From the NCBI GenBank assembly GCA_046566145.1, contig JBKHXF010000025.1:1-64000 (forward strand): 64,000 nucleotides of DNA. The letters are read 5' to 3'. The DNA comes from JBKHXF01 sp046566145. GTDB lineage: Bacteria; Actinomycetota; Nitriliruptoria; Nitriliruptorales; Nitriliruptoraceae. The notes under the pieces are model-generated. The model saw only the letters and a list, made by a program, of their open reading frames with translations, did not search any database and had not been told where the DNA came from. The position numbers and the translations under genes are program-made. Shown here one piece after another: positions 43,002 through 51,435 of the stretch; position 1 is the stretch's first letter, and each line of letters begins with the position of its first letter.

Positions 43002-44870
43002 GTGGTGCTCGAGCGCATCGACAGCCCGGCCGACCTGCGTGCGCTCGACCCCGACGAGCTCACGACGCTGTCGGCCGAGATCCGGGAGTTCATCATCGAG
43101 GCGGTCGCCCGCACCGGCGGCCACCTCGGCTCGAACCTCGGCGCCGTGGAGCTGACCCTCGCCCTGCACCGCACGTTCGACTCGCCTACCGACACCATCG
43201 TCTGGGACACCGGGCACCAGGCCTACGTGCACAAGCTCGTGACGGGTCGGCGGGACGGGTTCGCGCAGCTGCGGCAGGCTGGCGGCCTCTCGGGCTACCC
43301 GTCGCGCACGGAGTCCCCGCACGACCTCGTCGAGAACTCCCACGCCTCCACGGCGCTGTCGTGGGCGTTCGGGCTCGCCGTCGGACGTGGCGTCGATCCC
43401 GACGCCGGACGCGTGGTCGCCGTCATGGGTGACGGGGCCCTCACCGGGGGCATGGCCTACGAGGCCCTGAACAACATCGGCCACTCCGGCGTCCCGGTCG
43501 TCATCGTCCTCAACGACAACGGGCGGTCGTACGCGCACACGGTCTCGCGGCTCTCCTACGAGGTCAGCCGGTTCCGCTTCTCGAAGCGCTACGCGGACCT
43601 GCGGTCCCGCTTCGACCGCGTGCTGTCGACCATCCCGTTCGCGGAGCGGGTCGTCGACGCCGGCTTCGAGGGCATCAAGCAGGCCGTGTCGGACGCGCCG
43701 GCCCTGCAGTCCTTCGTCGAGGCGCTCGGCATCCGCTACCAGGGCCCCATCGACGGCCACGACATGGGGCAGCTCGAGGCGGCGCTGCGCTCCGCGCGGG
43801 CGCAGGGACGTCCCGTGCTGCTGCACGTGCTCACCCAGAAGGGCAAGGGCTACGAGCCGGCCGAGACCGACCGCGAGAAGAAACTGCACGACACGTCCGC
43901 CTTCGACGTCGCCACCGGCGAGGCGAAGCGCAGCGGCAAGCCGCGCTCGTGGACCCAGGTGTTCTCGGACGCGCTCGTCGAGGTCGCCGAGGCCGAGCCC
44001 CGGGTGGTCGCGATGACCGCGGCGATGCCGGGCTCCACCGGGTTGCTGCCGCTCGCCGAGCGGCACCCGGACCGGGTCATCGACGTCGGCATCGCCGAGC
44101 AGCACATGGTCACCGCGGCCGCCGGAATCGCCCACGAGGGCCGCGTCCCGGTCGTCGCCGTCTACTCCACCTTCTTCTCCCGGGCCTTCGACCAGGCGAA
44201 CATGGACGTCGGCCTGCACGACGAGCACGTCGTGTACGCGTTCGACCGCGCCGGCATCACCGGCGACGACGGCCCGTCGCACCACGGCATCCTCGACCTG
44301 TCGCTCTGCCTGCGCATCCCGACGATGACCGTGCTGGCCCCGTCGAGCGCGGCCGAGCTCGAGCGGATGCTCGAGGACGCCGTCGCCCTGCGCGGCCCGG
44401 TCTCGCTCCGCTTCCCGAAGGGCGCCGCCCTCGAGGTCGACGGCGAGACGGGCGACGGGCTGCGGTCGCGGCGCCTGCGATCGGGCGCGGACGTCGCCCT
44501 GCTCGCGATCGGCGACCGGCTGACCGCGGCCCTCGAGGCCGCCGACCTCCTCGCGGGGGACGGCATCGAGGCGAGCGTCCACGACGTTCGCTGCGTGCGC
44601 CCGGTCGACCCGGACCTCCTCGCGGCGGCCGCCGGGCACCCGCTCGTCGTCACCGTCGAGAACGGGCTCGTCAACGGGGGTGCCGGGGCCTACGTGGCCG
44701 ACCGGCTGGTCGAGCGCACCGGGGTCCGTGAGGCACCGCCGATCCTGCGGCTCGGGGTCCCGGACGGGTACCTGCCGCACGGCAAGCCGGACCGCATCCT
44801 CGCCGAGCTCGGCCTCGACGGCGCCGGCATCGCGGCCGCGACGCGCAAGGCGCTCGGCCGCGAGGGCTGA
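43002..44870 (+). CDS. dxs: 1-deoxy-D-xylulose-5-phosphate synthase
   Basis: 622 residues. I choose GTG 43002 because GAGGAG lies 8 bases upstream and family members start close to LERIDSPADLRAL; GTG 42987 is possible. ThDP-binding segment GDGALTGGMAYEALNNIG (~145), the HLGSNLGAVELTLALH and GHQAYVHKLVTGR motifs, and the catalytic Glu in IDVGIAEQHMVTAAAG (~363). It condenses pyruvate and glyceraldehyde-3-phosphate, the first step of the MEP isoprenoid route. No other MEP gene is in the window. Confidence 0.97.
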   Translation: MVLERIDSPADLRALDPDELTTLSAEIREFIIEAVARTGGHLGSNLGAVELTLALHRTFDSPTDTIVWDTGHQAYVHKLVTGRRDGFAQLRQAGGLSGYPSRTESPHDLVENSHASTALSWAFGLAVGRGVDPDAGRVVAVMGDGALTGGMAYEALNNIGHSGVPVVIVLNDNGRSYAHTVSRLSYEVSRFRFSKRYADLRSRFDRVLSTIPFAERVVDAGFEGIKQAVSDAPALQSFVEALGIRYQGPIDGHDMGQLEAALRSARAQGRPVLLHVLTQKGKGYEPAETDREKKLHDTSAFDVATGEAKRSGKPRSWTQVFSDALVEVAEAEPRVVAMTAAMPGSTGLLPLAERHPDRVIDVGIAEQHMVTAAAGIAHEGRVPVVAVYSTFFSRAFDQANMDVGLHDEHVVYAFDRAGITGDDGPSHHGILDLSLCLRIPTMTVLAPSSAAELERMLEDAVALRGPVSLRFPKGAALEVDGETGDGLRSRRLRSGADVALLAIGDRLTAALEAADLLAGDGIEASVHDVRCVRPVDPDLLAAAAGHPLVVTVENGLVNGGAGAYVADRLVERTGVREAPPILRLGVPDGYLPHGKPDRILAELGLDGAGIAAATRKALGREG

Positions 44871-44894
44871 CGGCCGACCGCCGGCGCGTCCGTC

Positions 44895-45275
44895 TCAGTC
44901 CAGGAGGCCGTCGAGCCCGTCGGCGAGGTCGGTCAGGTCGTCCTCGAAGCTCGAGGCGTCCGCGTCGAGGCGACGTGCGAGCGCCGTCATCTCCGTCTCG
45001 AACCGTCGGGTCCGCTCGCGCATCGTCCCGATGCGTTCGCGCAGCGCGCGGTCGTCGCCGTCGAGCTCGTCCGCGCGCGACTCGAGGTGCCGCAGCGAGC
45101 GGTTGATGCGGCGGATCCGCCGCTGGAGGGCGTCGCCGATGAGCTGCGCCGCGAGCGCCAGGTCGGCGCCGTCGGTCAGGTCGGTGCGTACGTCCTCCAG
45201 CAGGTCGTTCATGTCGGACACCACGTCCTCGCGATCTCTCGTCGTCTCGTCGTCCGCGTCGGGCTGCGACCCCAC
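44895..45275 (-). CDS. Coiled-coil protein in the sigma-factor operon
   Basis: 126 residues from GTG 45275, with AGGAGG 10 bases upstream. The sequence is nearly all charged helix (DALQRRIRRINRSLRHLESR and DDRALRERIGTMRERTRRFE), with acidic ends and a DLADGLDGLLD tail; no Cys, no membrane segment. It lies 20 bp after the sigma gene on the same strand. By position it could be a partner or target of the sigma/anti-sigma pair. I know no family for it. Confidence 0.7.
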   Translation of the reverse strand: MGSQPDADDETTRDREDVVSDMNDLLEDVRTDLTDGADLALAAQLIGDALQRRIRRINRSLRHLESRADELDGDDRALRERIGTMRERTRRFETEMTALARRLDADASSFEDDLTDLADGLDGLLD

Positions 45276-45295
45276 GGTCCCCGTTCCTCCTGTGT

Positions 45296-45976
45296 TCAAC
45301 CGAGCACGTCGGCCCGGAGCCGCCGCAGCAGTGCGGTGAGCCGGCGGGACACCTGCATCTGGCTGCACCCGAGCTCGTCGCCGATCTGGCGCTGGCTGAG
45401 CTCACGCGTGAAGCGCAGGTGCAGCAGCATCCGCTCCGCCGGCCCGAGCCCCGCGACGGCATCCGCCAGGTCGAGCCGTTGCGCCGCGCCGTCCTCCAGG
45501 GACTCCTCGGCGTCGGGGGTGCGACCGTCCTCGACGACGGCGCGGGCCCGCGACGCCGAGCGCGCCGCGACCGCCTCGACGACCTCGTCGGGGCTCCAGC
45601 CGAGCGCCTCGGCCAGCTCCGCGACCGTGGGGTCGCGTCGCAGCGTCTGGGTCAGGTCCTCGGCGGCCCGCCGGACCTCCAGGGCGGACTCCTGCAGCCG
45701 GCGCGGGACCCGGACGACCCACGCGTTGTCGCGCACGTGGTGGCGCAGCTCACCGAGCACGGTCGCGGCGAGGTAGGGCGCGAAGTCGCCGCGCTCGGGG
45801 TCGTGGCGACTGGCGGCAGCGACCAGTGCGGCGAGCGCCACCTGCTCGAGGTCCTCCCGGTCACCGTGCCCACGGTCGAACCGACGAGCGAGCCGCCGTG
45901 CCATGGCCTCGTGCTCGCGCACGAGCGACGCGGCCTCGGGGGCGAGGCCGTCGCACGGGGCGGCGGATCTGGTCAC
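45296..45976 (-). CDS. SigB/SigF-type alternative sigma factor
   Basis: 226 residues from GTG 45976. Sigma region 2 is recognisable (REDLEQVALAALVAAASRHD, then FAPYLAATVLGELRHHVRDN near 75 and WVVRVPRRLQE), then region 3 (DPTVAELAEALGWSPDEVVE) and region 4 with a helix-turn-helix (LSQRQIGDELGCSQMQVSRR, ~195). This is the stress/sporulation sigma group controlled by RsbW-like anti-sigma factors. The start overlaps the anti-sigma stop by 4 bp, as in rsbW-sigB operons. No anti-anti-sigma gene is near. Confidence 0.92.
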   Translation of the reverse strand: MTRSAAPCDGLAPEAASLVREHEAMARRLARRFDRGHGDREDLEQVALAALVAAASRHDPERGDFAPYLAATVLGELRHHVRDNAWVVRVPRRLQESALEVRRAAEDLTQTLRRDPTVAELAEALGWSPDEVVEAVAARSASRARAVVEDGRTPDAEESLEDGAAQRLDLADAVAGLGPAERMLLHLRFTRELSQRQIGDELGCSQMQVSRRLTALLRRLRADVLG

Positions 45977-46455
45977 GGTGTGGGCTCGCGTTCGGGGGGG
46001 CCGGACCCGCGGCGCGGAGGCGCGATCGGGCCGGACTGCGTGTGCAGGGTGAGGACCCACCGGACGCCGTCGGGGCGACGGTCCTCCTCGACGGTGTCGA
46101 CGAGGGAGTCCAGCAGCCGGCGCACGAGCGGTGGCGCGACGGGGGTCACCGCGCGACGGTCGCAGATGACGTCGGTCCGCGCCACCGACGACCGGACGGT
46201 GCAGGTCAACGGGGCGTCGCCGTCCCCGGCCACGAGCAGCTCGCAGACCTCGTCCAGGGCGACGCGCAGGGCATCGAGCCGGTCGTGGCCCACGCGGTCG
46301 CGCAGCGCGGTGAGCACCGCGATGCGTGCGGCGTCGACCCCGGCGGCGTCGGCCGGGACCTCGATGACGGTGCGTCGGGTGTCGTCGGGCAGTGGGTGTG
46401 ACCCATCGGTCGGGGATCCCCCACGGTAGGGGGTCGTGACGGCCGCACCGCCCAC
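45973..46455 (-). CDS. RsbW/UsfX-like anti-sigma factor
   Basis: 160 residues from GTG 46455; no strong ribosome site is visible. The middle has DALRVALDEVCELLVAGDGD (~78-97), matching the N-box helix of RsbW-type GHKL proteins but without the Asn that binds Mg-ATP; a clear DxGxG box is also missing. That resembles mycobacterial UsfX more than B. subtilis RsbW, as far as I can judge. It should bind and hold the overlapping sigma factor. Kinase activity toward an anti-anti-sigma is doubtful. Confidence 0.75.
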   Translation of the reverse strand: MGGAAVTTPYRGGSPTDGSHPLPDDTRRTVIEVPADAAGVDAARIAVLTALRDRVGHDRLDALRVALDEVCELLVAGDGDAPLTCTVRSSVARTDVICDRRAVTPVAPPLVRRLLDSLVDTVEEDRRPDGVRWVLTLHTQSGPIAPPRRGSGPPEREPTP

Positions 46456-46511
46456 GGTCGTGCGGTGTCCGTTCGGACCGGTTCGGCCTGCGGACGCGTG
46501 GGTACGTCCGG

Positions 46512-46934
46512 GTGGGCGTGCCCTCCCGGCCGTCCACCCCCGACGGTCTGGACCGAGCGTTGAGCTGCATCATCTGCCTGCACCCCGTCGCCGCCCCTGC
46601 GCCGGCGGTGTGCTCCTCCCGGTGTCGCTCCGACGCCGACCTGCAGCTGCGCCGGCTGGCAGCCCGCCGGCGCTGGGTCTCCGGTCGGATCAGCGCGCTG
46701 GAGGGGCGCGAGCGTGGCTGGCGTCGTCTGCTGCGCCGGCGGCCCGCCGAGCTCGTGGCGCTGCGACAGGAGCTCGACCAGCTCGTCCCCCGGATCGAGG
46801 TGCTCCTCGGCGTCGCGCTGCACCCCGCGCCGGCGGCGAGGCGCCCCGCCGACGGCCCGGCCGGGACGGGCCCGGAGGACCTGCGCAACGGGACGACGCG
46901 ACCTCGCCCGGGCGACTTGACGCACCCCCGGTGA
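46512..46934 (+). CDS. Small Cys-rich plus coiled-coil protein, unknown
   Basis: 140 residues if GTG 46512 is used; a shorter start at TTG 46560 is possible. A CIICLHP...VCSSRCRSDADLQLRR segment (~19-47) has a CxxC and CxxxC pair able to bind zinc. An Arg-rich helix with Leu repeats follows, then a Pro/Ala tail. I do not recognise it. The end of the frame overlaps the candidate ilv promoter, so it may be translated but is not proven real. Confidence 0.5.
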   Translation: MGVPSRPSTPDGLDRALSCIICLHPVAAPAPAVCSSRCRSDADLQLRRLAARRRWVSGRISALEGRERGWRRLLRRRPAELVALRQELDQLVPRIEVLLGVALHPAPAARRPADGPAGTGPEDLRNGTTRPRPGDLTHPR

Positions 46935-46945
46935 CGCGCCACCCT
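46917..46945 (+). promoter_or_regulatory. Candidate promoter for the ilvBN leader transcript
   Basis: TTGACG (46917-46922), 17-base spacer, CACCCT (46940-46945). The start of transcription would be near 46952, about 48 bases before the leader peptide GTG. Confidence 0.5.
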
Positions 46946-46999
46946 GCGGCCACCGTCTGCGCGCCCCACGCGCACGGCGGACGACCTCCAGGAGCACCC

Positions 47000-47080
47000 G
47001 TGCTGCGCGACCGCCTCGAGCCCTCGACCTCCCGCCGGGTGCGTGCCCGCCGGAAGGTCGTCCTCGTCGTCGTCACGTAG
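47000..47080 (+). CDS. ilvL: ilvBN leader peptide, 26 aa
   Basis: GTG 47000 with CCAGGAG 5 bases upstream, stop TAG at 47078. The peptide ends RRKVVLVVVT: six of the last seven sense codons before Thr are Val or Leu (GTC GTC CTC GTC GTC GTC). It is followed by a 10-bp hairpin and an 8-bp hairpin before ilvB. This is the classic layout of attenuation by a branched-chain-amino-acid leader: ribosomes stall on Val/Leu codons when charged tRNA is short and the downstream RNA refolds. Confidence 0.85.
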   Translation: MLRDRLEPSTSRRVRARRKVVLVVVT

Positions 47081-47109
47081 CGCGTGCCCGCTCCGGTCGG
47101 ACACGCGCG

Positions 47110-47132
47110 AACCTCCCGGAGCCCGGGAGGTT
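47110..47132 (+). promoter_or_regulatory. Attenuator hairpin 1 of ilvBN leader
   Basis: Perfect 10-bp stem AACCTCCCGG / CCGGGAGGTT with AGC loop, 29 bases after the leader stop. No T-tract follows (CTCCACTT), so termination, if any, does not depend on one. Confidence 0.8.
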
Positions 47133-47141
47133 CTCCACTTC

Positions 47142-47162
47142 CGGCCCCGCTCGACGGGGCCG
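47142..47162 (+). promoter_or_regulatory. Attenuator hairpin 2 of ilvBN leader
   Basis: Perfect 8-bp stem CGGCCCCG / CGGGGCCG with CTCGA loop, ending 22 bases before the ilvB ATG and just upstream of its GAGGG ribosome site. It may act as a second switch or as a translation gate. Confidence 0.6.
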
Positions 47163-47184
47163 CGCACGACGAGGGACAGCACAG

Positions 47185-48930
47185 ATGCAGGTGACGGGCG
47201 CCCAGGCCGTGATGATGAGCCTCGAGCACCTCGGGGTCGACGTCGTGTTCGGCTACCCCGGCGGGGCGATCCTCCCGGCGTACGACCCGCTGATCGAGGC
47301 CGGTCTCCGGCACGTCCTCGTCCGGCACGAGCAGGGCGCGATCCACGCTGCCGAGGGCTACGCGCACGCGACGGGTCGGGTCGGCGTCTGCATCGTGACC
47401 TCGGGTCCGGCGGCCACGAACCTCGTGACCGGGCTGGCCGACGCGCACATGGACTCGGTGCCCGTGCTCGCCATCACCGGGCAGGTCGCCTCGACGGCGA
47501 TCGGGACCGACGCGTTCCAGGAGGCCGACATCACCGGCATGACGATGCCGGTCACGAAGCACAACGAGCTGGTCGCATCCGCCGAGCGGATCCCGTCGGC
47601 CATCAAGGAGGCGTACCACATCGCCTCCACGGGCCGGCCCGGCCCGGTGCTCGTCGACATCCCGAAGGACGTGCTCAACACGACCTTCGAGTGGCGCTGG
47701 CCGGAGCAGATCGACCTGCCGGGCTACCGCCCGACCGTGCGTGGACACGGGAAGATGGTGCGCGAGGCCATCGACCTCATCGCGGAGGCGGAGCGCCCGG
47801 TCATCTACGCCGGCGGCGGGCTCGTGCGCGCCGGGGCGGCAGAGGAGCTGTTCGAGCTCGCGACGCTCCTCGAGCTCCCCGTCGTCACCACGCTGATGGC
47901 CCGGGGGGTCTTCCCCGACACGCACCCGCTGTGGGTCGGGATGCCGGGGATGCACGGCCACTACGCCGCCGTCCGGGCGTTCCAGGAGACCGACCTGCTG
48001 GTCACGCTCGGCGCCCGCTTCGACGACCGCGTCACGGGCCGGCTCGACGGGTTCGCGCCGCACGCCCGGGTCATCCACGTCGACGTCGATCCCGCCGAGA
48101 TCGGCAAGAACCGCGCCGTCGACGTGCCCATCGTGGGGGACGCGAAGGTCGTCACGGGCCAGCTCGTCAAGGCGGCCCGGGACCGACTCGAACAGGACCC
48201 GGCGGCCCGGCCGGACACCTCGGCCTGGCGGGCCCACCTCGACGCGATGAAGCGGGACCACCCGCTGCGCTGCGACCAGCCCGAGCAGGGCGCCATCAAG
48301 CCCCAGACCGCGATCCGCGCGATCTACGAGACCTGGGGCGACGAGGCGACCTACGTCGCCGGCGTCGGTCAGCACCAGATGTGGTCGTCGCAGCTCATCC
48401 CGTACACCCGCCCGCGCCAGTGGATCAACTCCGGCGGCCTCGGGACGATGGGCTTCGCGGTGCCCGCCGCCATCGGCGCGAAGGTCGGGCTCGGGGACGC
48501 ACCCGTCGTGGCCATCGACGGCGACGGTTGCTTCCAGATGACGTTCCAGGAGATCGCCGCGGCGGTGCAGCACGACATCCCCGTCGTGTTCTGCGTGGTC
48601 AACAACGGCTTCCTCGGCATGGTGCGCCAGTGGCAGCACCTGTTCTACTCCGACCGCCTGAGCGAGGTGCACCTGCCGCAGGACCTCCCCGACCTGGTCA
48701 AGCTCGCCGACGCCTACGGCATCCCGGGCTTCCGCGCCACGACCATGGACGAGCTGCACACGGTGCTCGAGAAGGCGAAGGAGATCACGGACCGCTGCGT
48801 CCTGATCGACCTGCGCGTCGACCCCGACGAGATGGTGTTCCCGATGGTCCCCTCCGGCGCGAGCAACGACGAGCTCATCGAGTCCGTCGAGGAGCTGCGC
48901 GCCCGTGAGGCGATGCGCGACGCCGAGTGA
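47185..48930 (+). CDS. ilvB: Acetolactate synthase large (catalytic) subunit
   Basis: 581 residues from ATG 47185 with GAGGG upstream. GYPGGAILPAYDPL (~21), RHEQGAIHAAEGYAHATG with the catalytic Glu (~50), FAD domain GARFDDRVTGRLDGF (~275) and the ThDP motif IDGDGCFQMTFQEIAAAVQ...NNGFLGM (~447-477). It condenses pyruvate with pyruvate or 2-oxobutyrate in Val/Leu/Ile synthesis. ilvN follows; ilvC, common next, is not present in the window. Expression is likely set by the upstream attenuator. Confidence 0.98.
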   Translation: MQVTGAQAVMMSLEHLGVDVVFGYPGGAILPAYDPLIEAGLRHVLVRHEQGAIHAAEGYAHATGRVGVCIVTSGPAATNLVTGLADAHMDSVPVLAITGQVASTAIGTDAFQEADITGMTMPVTKHNELVASAERIPSAIKEAYHIASTGRPGPVLVDIPKDVLNTTFEWRWPEQIDLPGYRPTVRGHGKMVREAIDLIAEAERPVIYAGGGLVRAGAAEELFELATLLELPVVTTLMARGVFPDTHPLWVGMPGMHGHYAAVRAFQETDLLVTLGARFDDRVTGRLDGFAPHARVIHVDVDPAEIGKNRAVDVPIVGDAKVVTGQLVKAARDRLEQDPAARPDTSAWRAHLDAMKRDHPLRCDQPEQGAIKPQTAIRAIYETWGDEATYVAGVGQHQMWSSQLIPYTRPRQWINSGGLGTMGFAVPAAIGAKVGLGDAPVVAIDGDGCFQMTFQEIAAAVQHDIPVVFCVVNNGFLGMVRQWQHLFYSDRLSEVHLPQDLPDLVKLADAYGIPGFRATTMDELHTVLEKAKEITDRCVLIDLRVDPDEMVFPMVPSGASNDELIESVEELRAREAMRDAE

Positions 48931-48971
48931 GGACGAGCACGAGCCGCACCCGAGAGCAGGAGCACCGACCG

Positions 48972-49493
48972 ATGCGCCACACCCTGTCCGTCCTGGTGGA
49001 GAACAAGCCGGGCGTCCTGACCCGCATCGCGGGGATGTTCGCTCGCCGGGGCTACAACATCCACTCGCTCGCGGTCGGCCCGACGGAGGACGCACGCGTC
49101 TCCCGGCTCACCATCGTCGTGGGCACCGAGGCCGTCCAGCTCGAGCAGATCGTCAAGCAGCTCAACAAGCTCGTCCACGTGCTCAAGATCGTCGAGCTCG
49201 ACCCGGACGACTCCGTCGAGCGGGAGATGCAGCTGGTCAAGGTGTCCGCGGACCCGACCACGCGCAGCCAGATCATCGAGCTCGCCGACGTCTTCCGCGC
49301 GAAGATCGTCGACGTCGACCACGACTCGCTGACGATCGAGGCGGCCGGCGCGCCGGCGAAGCTCGAGGCGATGGTCGAGCTGCTCGAGCCCTACGGGATC
49401 CGGGAGATGGTCCGCTCGGGCACGATCTCGCTGGCCCGCGGCTCGCGCTCGATCACGGACGGGTCGAAGCTCCGGATGCAGCGGGTCGTCTGA
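48972..49493 (+). CDS. ilvN: Acetolactate synthase small (regulatory) subunit
   Basis: 173 residues from ATG 48972 with AGCAGGAGC upstream; an earlier in-frame start at 48927 overlaps ilvB but adds non-conserved residues. The N-terminal ACT domain is LSVLVENKPGVLTRIAGMFA and RGYNIHSLAVGPTED; the second ACT-like domain carries REMQLVKVSADP-type sequence (here EREMQLVKV) and ends REMVRSGTISLARGS. It binds valine and gives feedback control of IlvB. Confidence 0.97.
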   Translation: MRHTLSVLVENKPGVLTRIAGMFARRGYNIHSLAVGPTEDARVSRLTIVVGTEAVQLEQIVKQLNKLVHVLKIVELDPDDSVEREMQLVKVSADPTTRSQIIELADVFRAKIVDVDHDSLTIEAAGAPAKLEAMVELLEPYGIREMVRSGTISLARGSRSITDGSKLRMQRVV

Positions 49494-49533
49494 CCCGGCG
49501 CCGGCGACGGTCCGGGGGTCACCGAGCCTGCGG

Positions 49534-50658
49534 TCACGACACCGGACCCGGAGCCACGGCACGCTCCCCGGGGTGGTCCGAGCTCTCCCCGGCCGGCAGC
49601 TCGACGTGGAAGGCGGCCCCACCGCCGGGCCGGTTCTCGGCCCACAACCGGCCCCCCATCCGCTCGACGAGCTTGGCCGACACGGCCAGCCCCATCCCGC
49701 TGCCGCTCCGACCGGCCGACGCGGACCCGCGCGCGAACAGGGTGAAGAGGCGGTCGGCGTCCGCGTCGCTGAAGCCGGGGCCCCGGTCGACGACGCTGAT
49801 GCGGAGGTGGTCGTCCGGTGCGTCCGTCACCAGCACCTCGACCCCGCGTCCGGCGTAGCTCGCCGCGTTGCGGAGCAGGTTGCCCAGCACGCGGCTGAGC
49901 GCGGCCGGCTCCGCCCGCACCGAGCCGCGGACGTCCACGTGCACGGCGACCCCCGGGTGGCCCGTCGCCACCTCGTCGAGCAGCGCCTCGACGACGGGCC
50001 CGACGCCGACGTCCGTGAGCTGGGACGCGTCGAGTCCCTCCCGCACGTACCGCAGCGTCGCGTCGAGGAGGTCCTCCGCGCGCGTGAGGGCCTGGACCGC
50101 GTGGGCCGTGAGCTCGAGGACGTCGGCGAGGCGTTCGTCCTGCCGCACCCGCGCGTCGAGCAGCCTGACGAGGCCGTTCGCGGCCAGCAGCGGGGAGCGC
50201 AGGTCGTGCGCGAGCTGGCCGACGACCGCGATCGGGTCCATGACGACCTGCTGGGGACGGATCGCGCGGTCGGCTGCACCCGGACGCGGGGCGGTGTCCT
50301 CCATCGCCTCGTCGAGCGCGGCGAGGATCGCGGCCGGGCGCGTGCCCTTCTCGACGAACCCGTCCGCGCCGGCGGCGAGCGCGGCCGACCTCGCCGACGT
50401 GGCCGCGTACCCGGTGAGCACGACGACCCGGGTGGTCGGAGACGCCTCCCTGATCAGCGGCAGCGCGGTGAGCCCGTCCATCACGGGCATCGACAGGTCG
50501 AGCAGGACGACGTCGGGGTGGTGGGCGCGAACGGCCTCCACGGCCTCGGTGCCGGTCCCGGCCTCGGCGACCACCTCGTACCGACCGGTCTCCTGCAGCA
50601 GGTGGCGCAGCAGCAGCCGCAGCGGCGCCGCGTCGTCGACGATGAGGGCGCGACGCAT
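49534..50658 (-). CDS. Receiver-histidine kinase hybrid, cytoplasmic
   Basis: 374 residues from ATG 50658. The order is inverted relative to normal hybrids: an N-terminal receiver (IVDDAAPLRLLL, phosphoacceptor in VVLLDLSMPVMDG ~54, T in VVVLTGY, K in GFVEKGT ~104), then a DHp helix with His in LAHDLRSPLLAANG (~152), then a HATPase domain with NLLRNAASYAG (~265), VVDRGPGFSD (~300) and GSGMGLAVSAKLVERMGG (~325). No membrane segment. It is 1-bp-overlapped (TGATG) with the membrane protein gene upstream, which probably supplies sensing. Confidence 0.9.
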   Translation of the reverse strand: MRRALIVDDAAPLRLLLRHLLQETGRYEVVAEAGTGTEAVEAVRAHHPDVVLLDLSMPVMDGLTALPLIREASPTTRVVVLTGYAATSARSAALAAGADGFVEKGTRPAAILAALDEAMEDTAPRPGAADRAIRPQQVVMDPIAVVGQLAHDLRSPLLAANGLVRLLDARVRQDERLADVLELTAHAVQALTRAEDLLDATLRYVREGLDASQLTDVGVGPVVEALLDEVATGHPGVAVHVDVRGSVRAEPAALSRVLGNLLRNAASYAGRGVEVLVTDAPDDHLRISVVDRGPGFSDADADRLFTLFARGSASAGRSGSGMGLAVSAKLVERMGGRLWAENRPGGGAAFHVELPAGESSDHPGERAVAPGPVS

Positions 50659-51224
50659 CACCCGCCCGTCCCCGCGGCCCGACGACCCGCGCCGATCCGG
50701 AGCTCGGCCGGGACGCGTGCCGGGTCCCCGAGGAGCTCGCTGACGAACCCGCGGCTCGCGTCGATGCCGGCCTCGAGCGCGGCCTCCGCCTCCTGCGGCC
50801 GTCCGAGCTCCAGGGCGAGCTTCGCCGTGACGAGCTGCTGGACGACGTGGTCCTGCAGGTCCAGGGCCTGCCGCCGGCGCTCGGCGAGGTCGGCGAAGAT
50901 CGCCGGGCCCCGGGTCAGCTCCGGGAGCTGGCCGCGCAGCATCCAGTACCGCACCCCGATGACGGCCGTGACCACGTCCACGAGGGTGAGGTGCACGTCG
51001 TAGACCTGCCGGGCGGCCTCGGCCGTCGAGGGGAGCAGGAGGTGCTCGGCGTGCGCGGCGTGGCCGACCGCGCAGGACAGGAAGATCAACGCGGTGGCGA
51101 CCGCGAGCGGGTTGCTGCGCCACTGGGCGCTCGCGTGCACGCCCCGGGCGATCGTCAGCGAGATGGCCAGGTAGGCGATCGCGATGACGACGTTCACGGC
51201 GATCGCCACGGTCCAGAGCGCCAC
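50658..51224 (-). CDS. Membrane sensor with DHp-like helix but no kinase domain
   Basis: 188 residues from GTG 51224 with GAGGAGG upstream. Three transmembrane helices (~3-24, ~41-66, ~76-100) contain several His, e.g. GHAAHAEHLLL. Then comes a HisKA_3-like helix DLAERRRQALDLQDHVVQQL (~117-136). In active members the motif is LHDxVxQxL; here it is LQDHVVQQL, with Gln in place of the phosphoacceptor His. No ATP-binding domain follows. It overlaps the receiver-kinase gene by 1 bp. A sensory or scaffolding role is inferred. Confidence 0.75.
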   Translation of the reverse strand: MALWTVAIAVNVVIAIAYLAISLTIARGVHASAQWRSNPLAVATALIFLSCAVGHAAHAEHLLLPSTAEAARQVYDVHLTLVDVVTAVIGVRYWMLRGQLPELTRGPAIFADLAERRRQALDLQDHVVQQLVTAKLALELGRPQEAEAALEAGIDASRGFVSELLGDPARVPAELRIGAGRRAAGTGG

Positions 51225-51324
51225 GCGGTCCTCCTCGGTCGTGGTGCCGATGGTTCCACCTGCCGACCCCCGGTGCACCCAGAACCCGAGAACTCGCCCC
51301 GCGGAACGGGGGCGTCGCCTGCCG

Positions 51325-51330
51325 TAGGCT
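51325..51330 (+). promoter_or_regulatory. Candidate -10 element (TAGGCT) for the acyltransferase pair
   Basis: TAGGCT, 105 bases before GTG 51436, in the divergent gap with the membrane sensor gene. Confidence 0.4.
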
Positions 51331-51435
51331 CACGACCGAGGACCGGCAGGCTGCCGCGGGACACCGTCGGGCAGGCCGGCCCGGGTCGGCCGCCGAACGA
51401 GGCGGGACCGCTCGGTGACGGTGCGAGGAGACGCG

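Noticed and set aside
46436..47080. A 214-codon plus-strand frame ending with the leader peptide
   Set aside because: Everything before GTG 47000 lies in another frame of the Cys-rich gene and has no protein character; only the 26-codon end has a ribosome site and a meaningful sequence.
47110..47132. Hairpin as a plain terminator of an upstream gene
   Set aside because: It follows the Val/Leu leader peptide and precedes ilvB on the same transcript, so an attenuator is the better reading.
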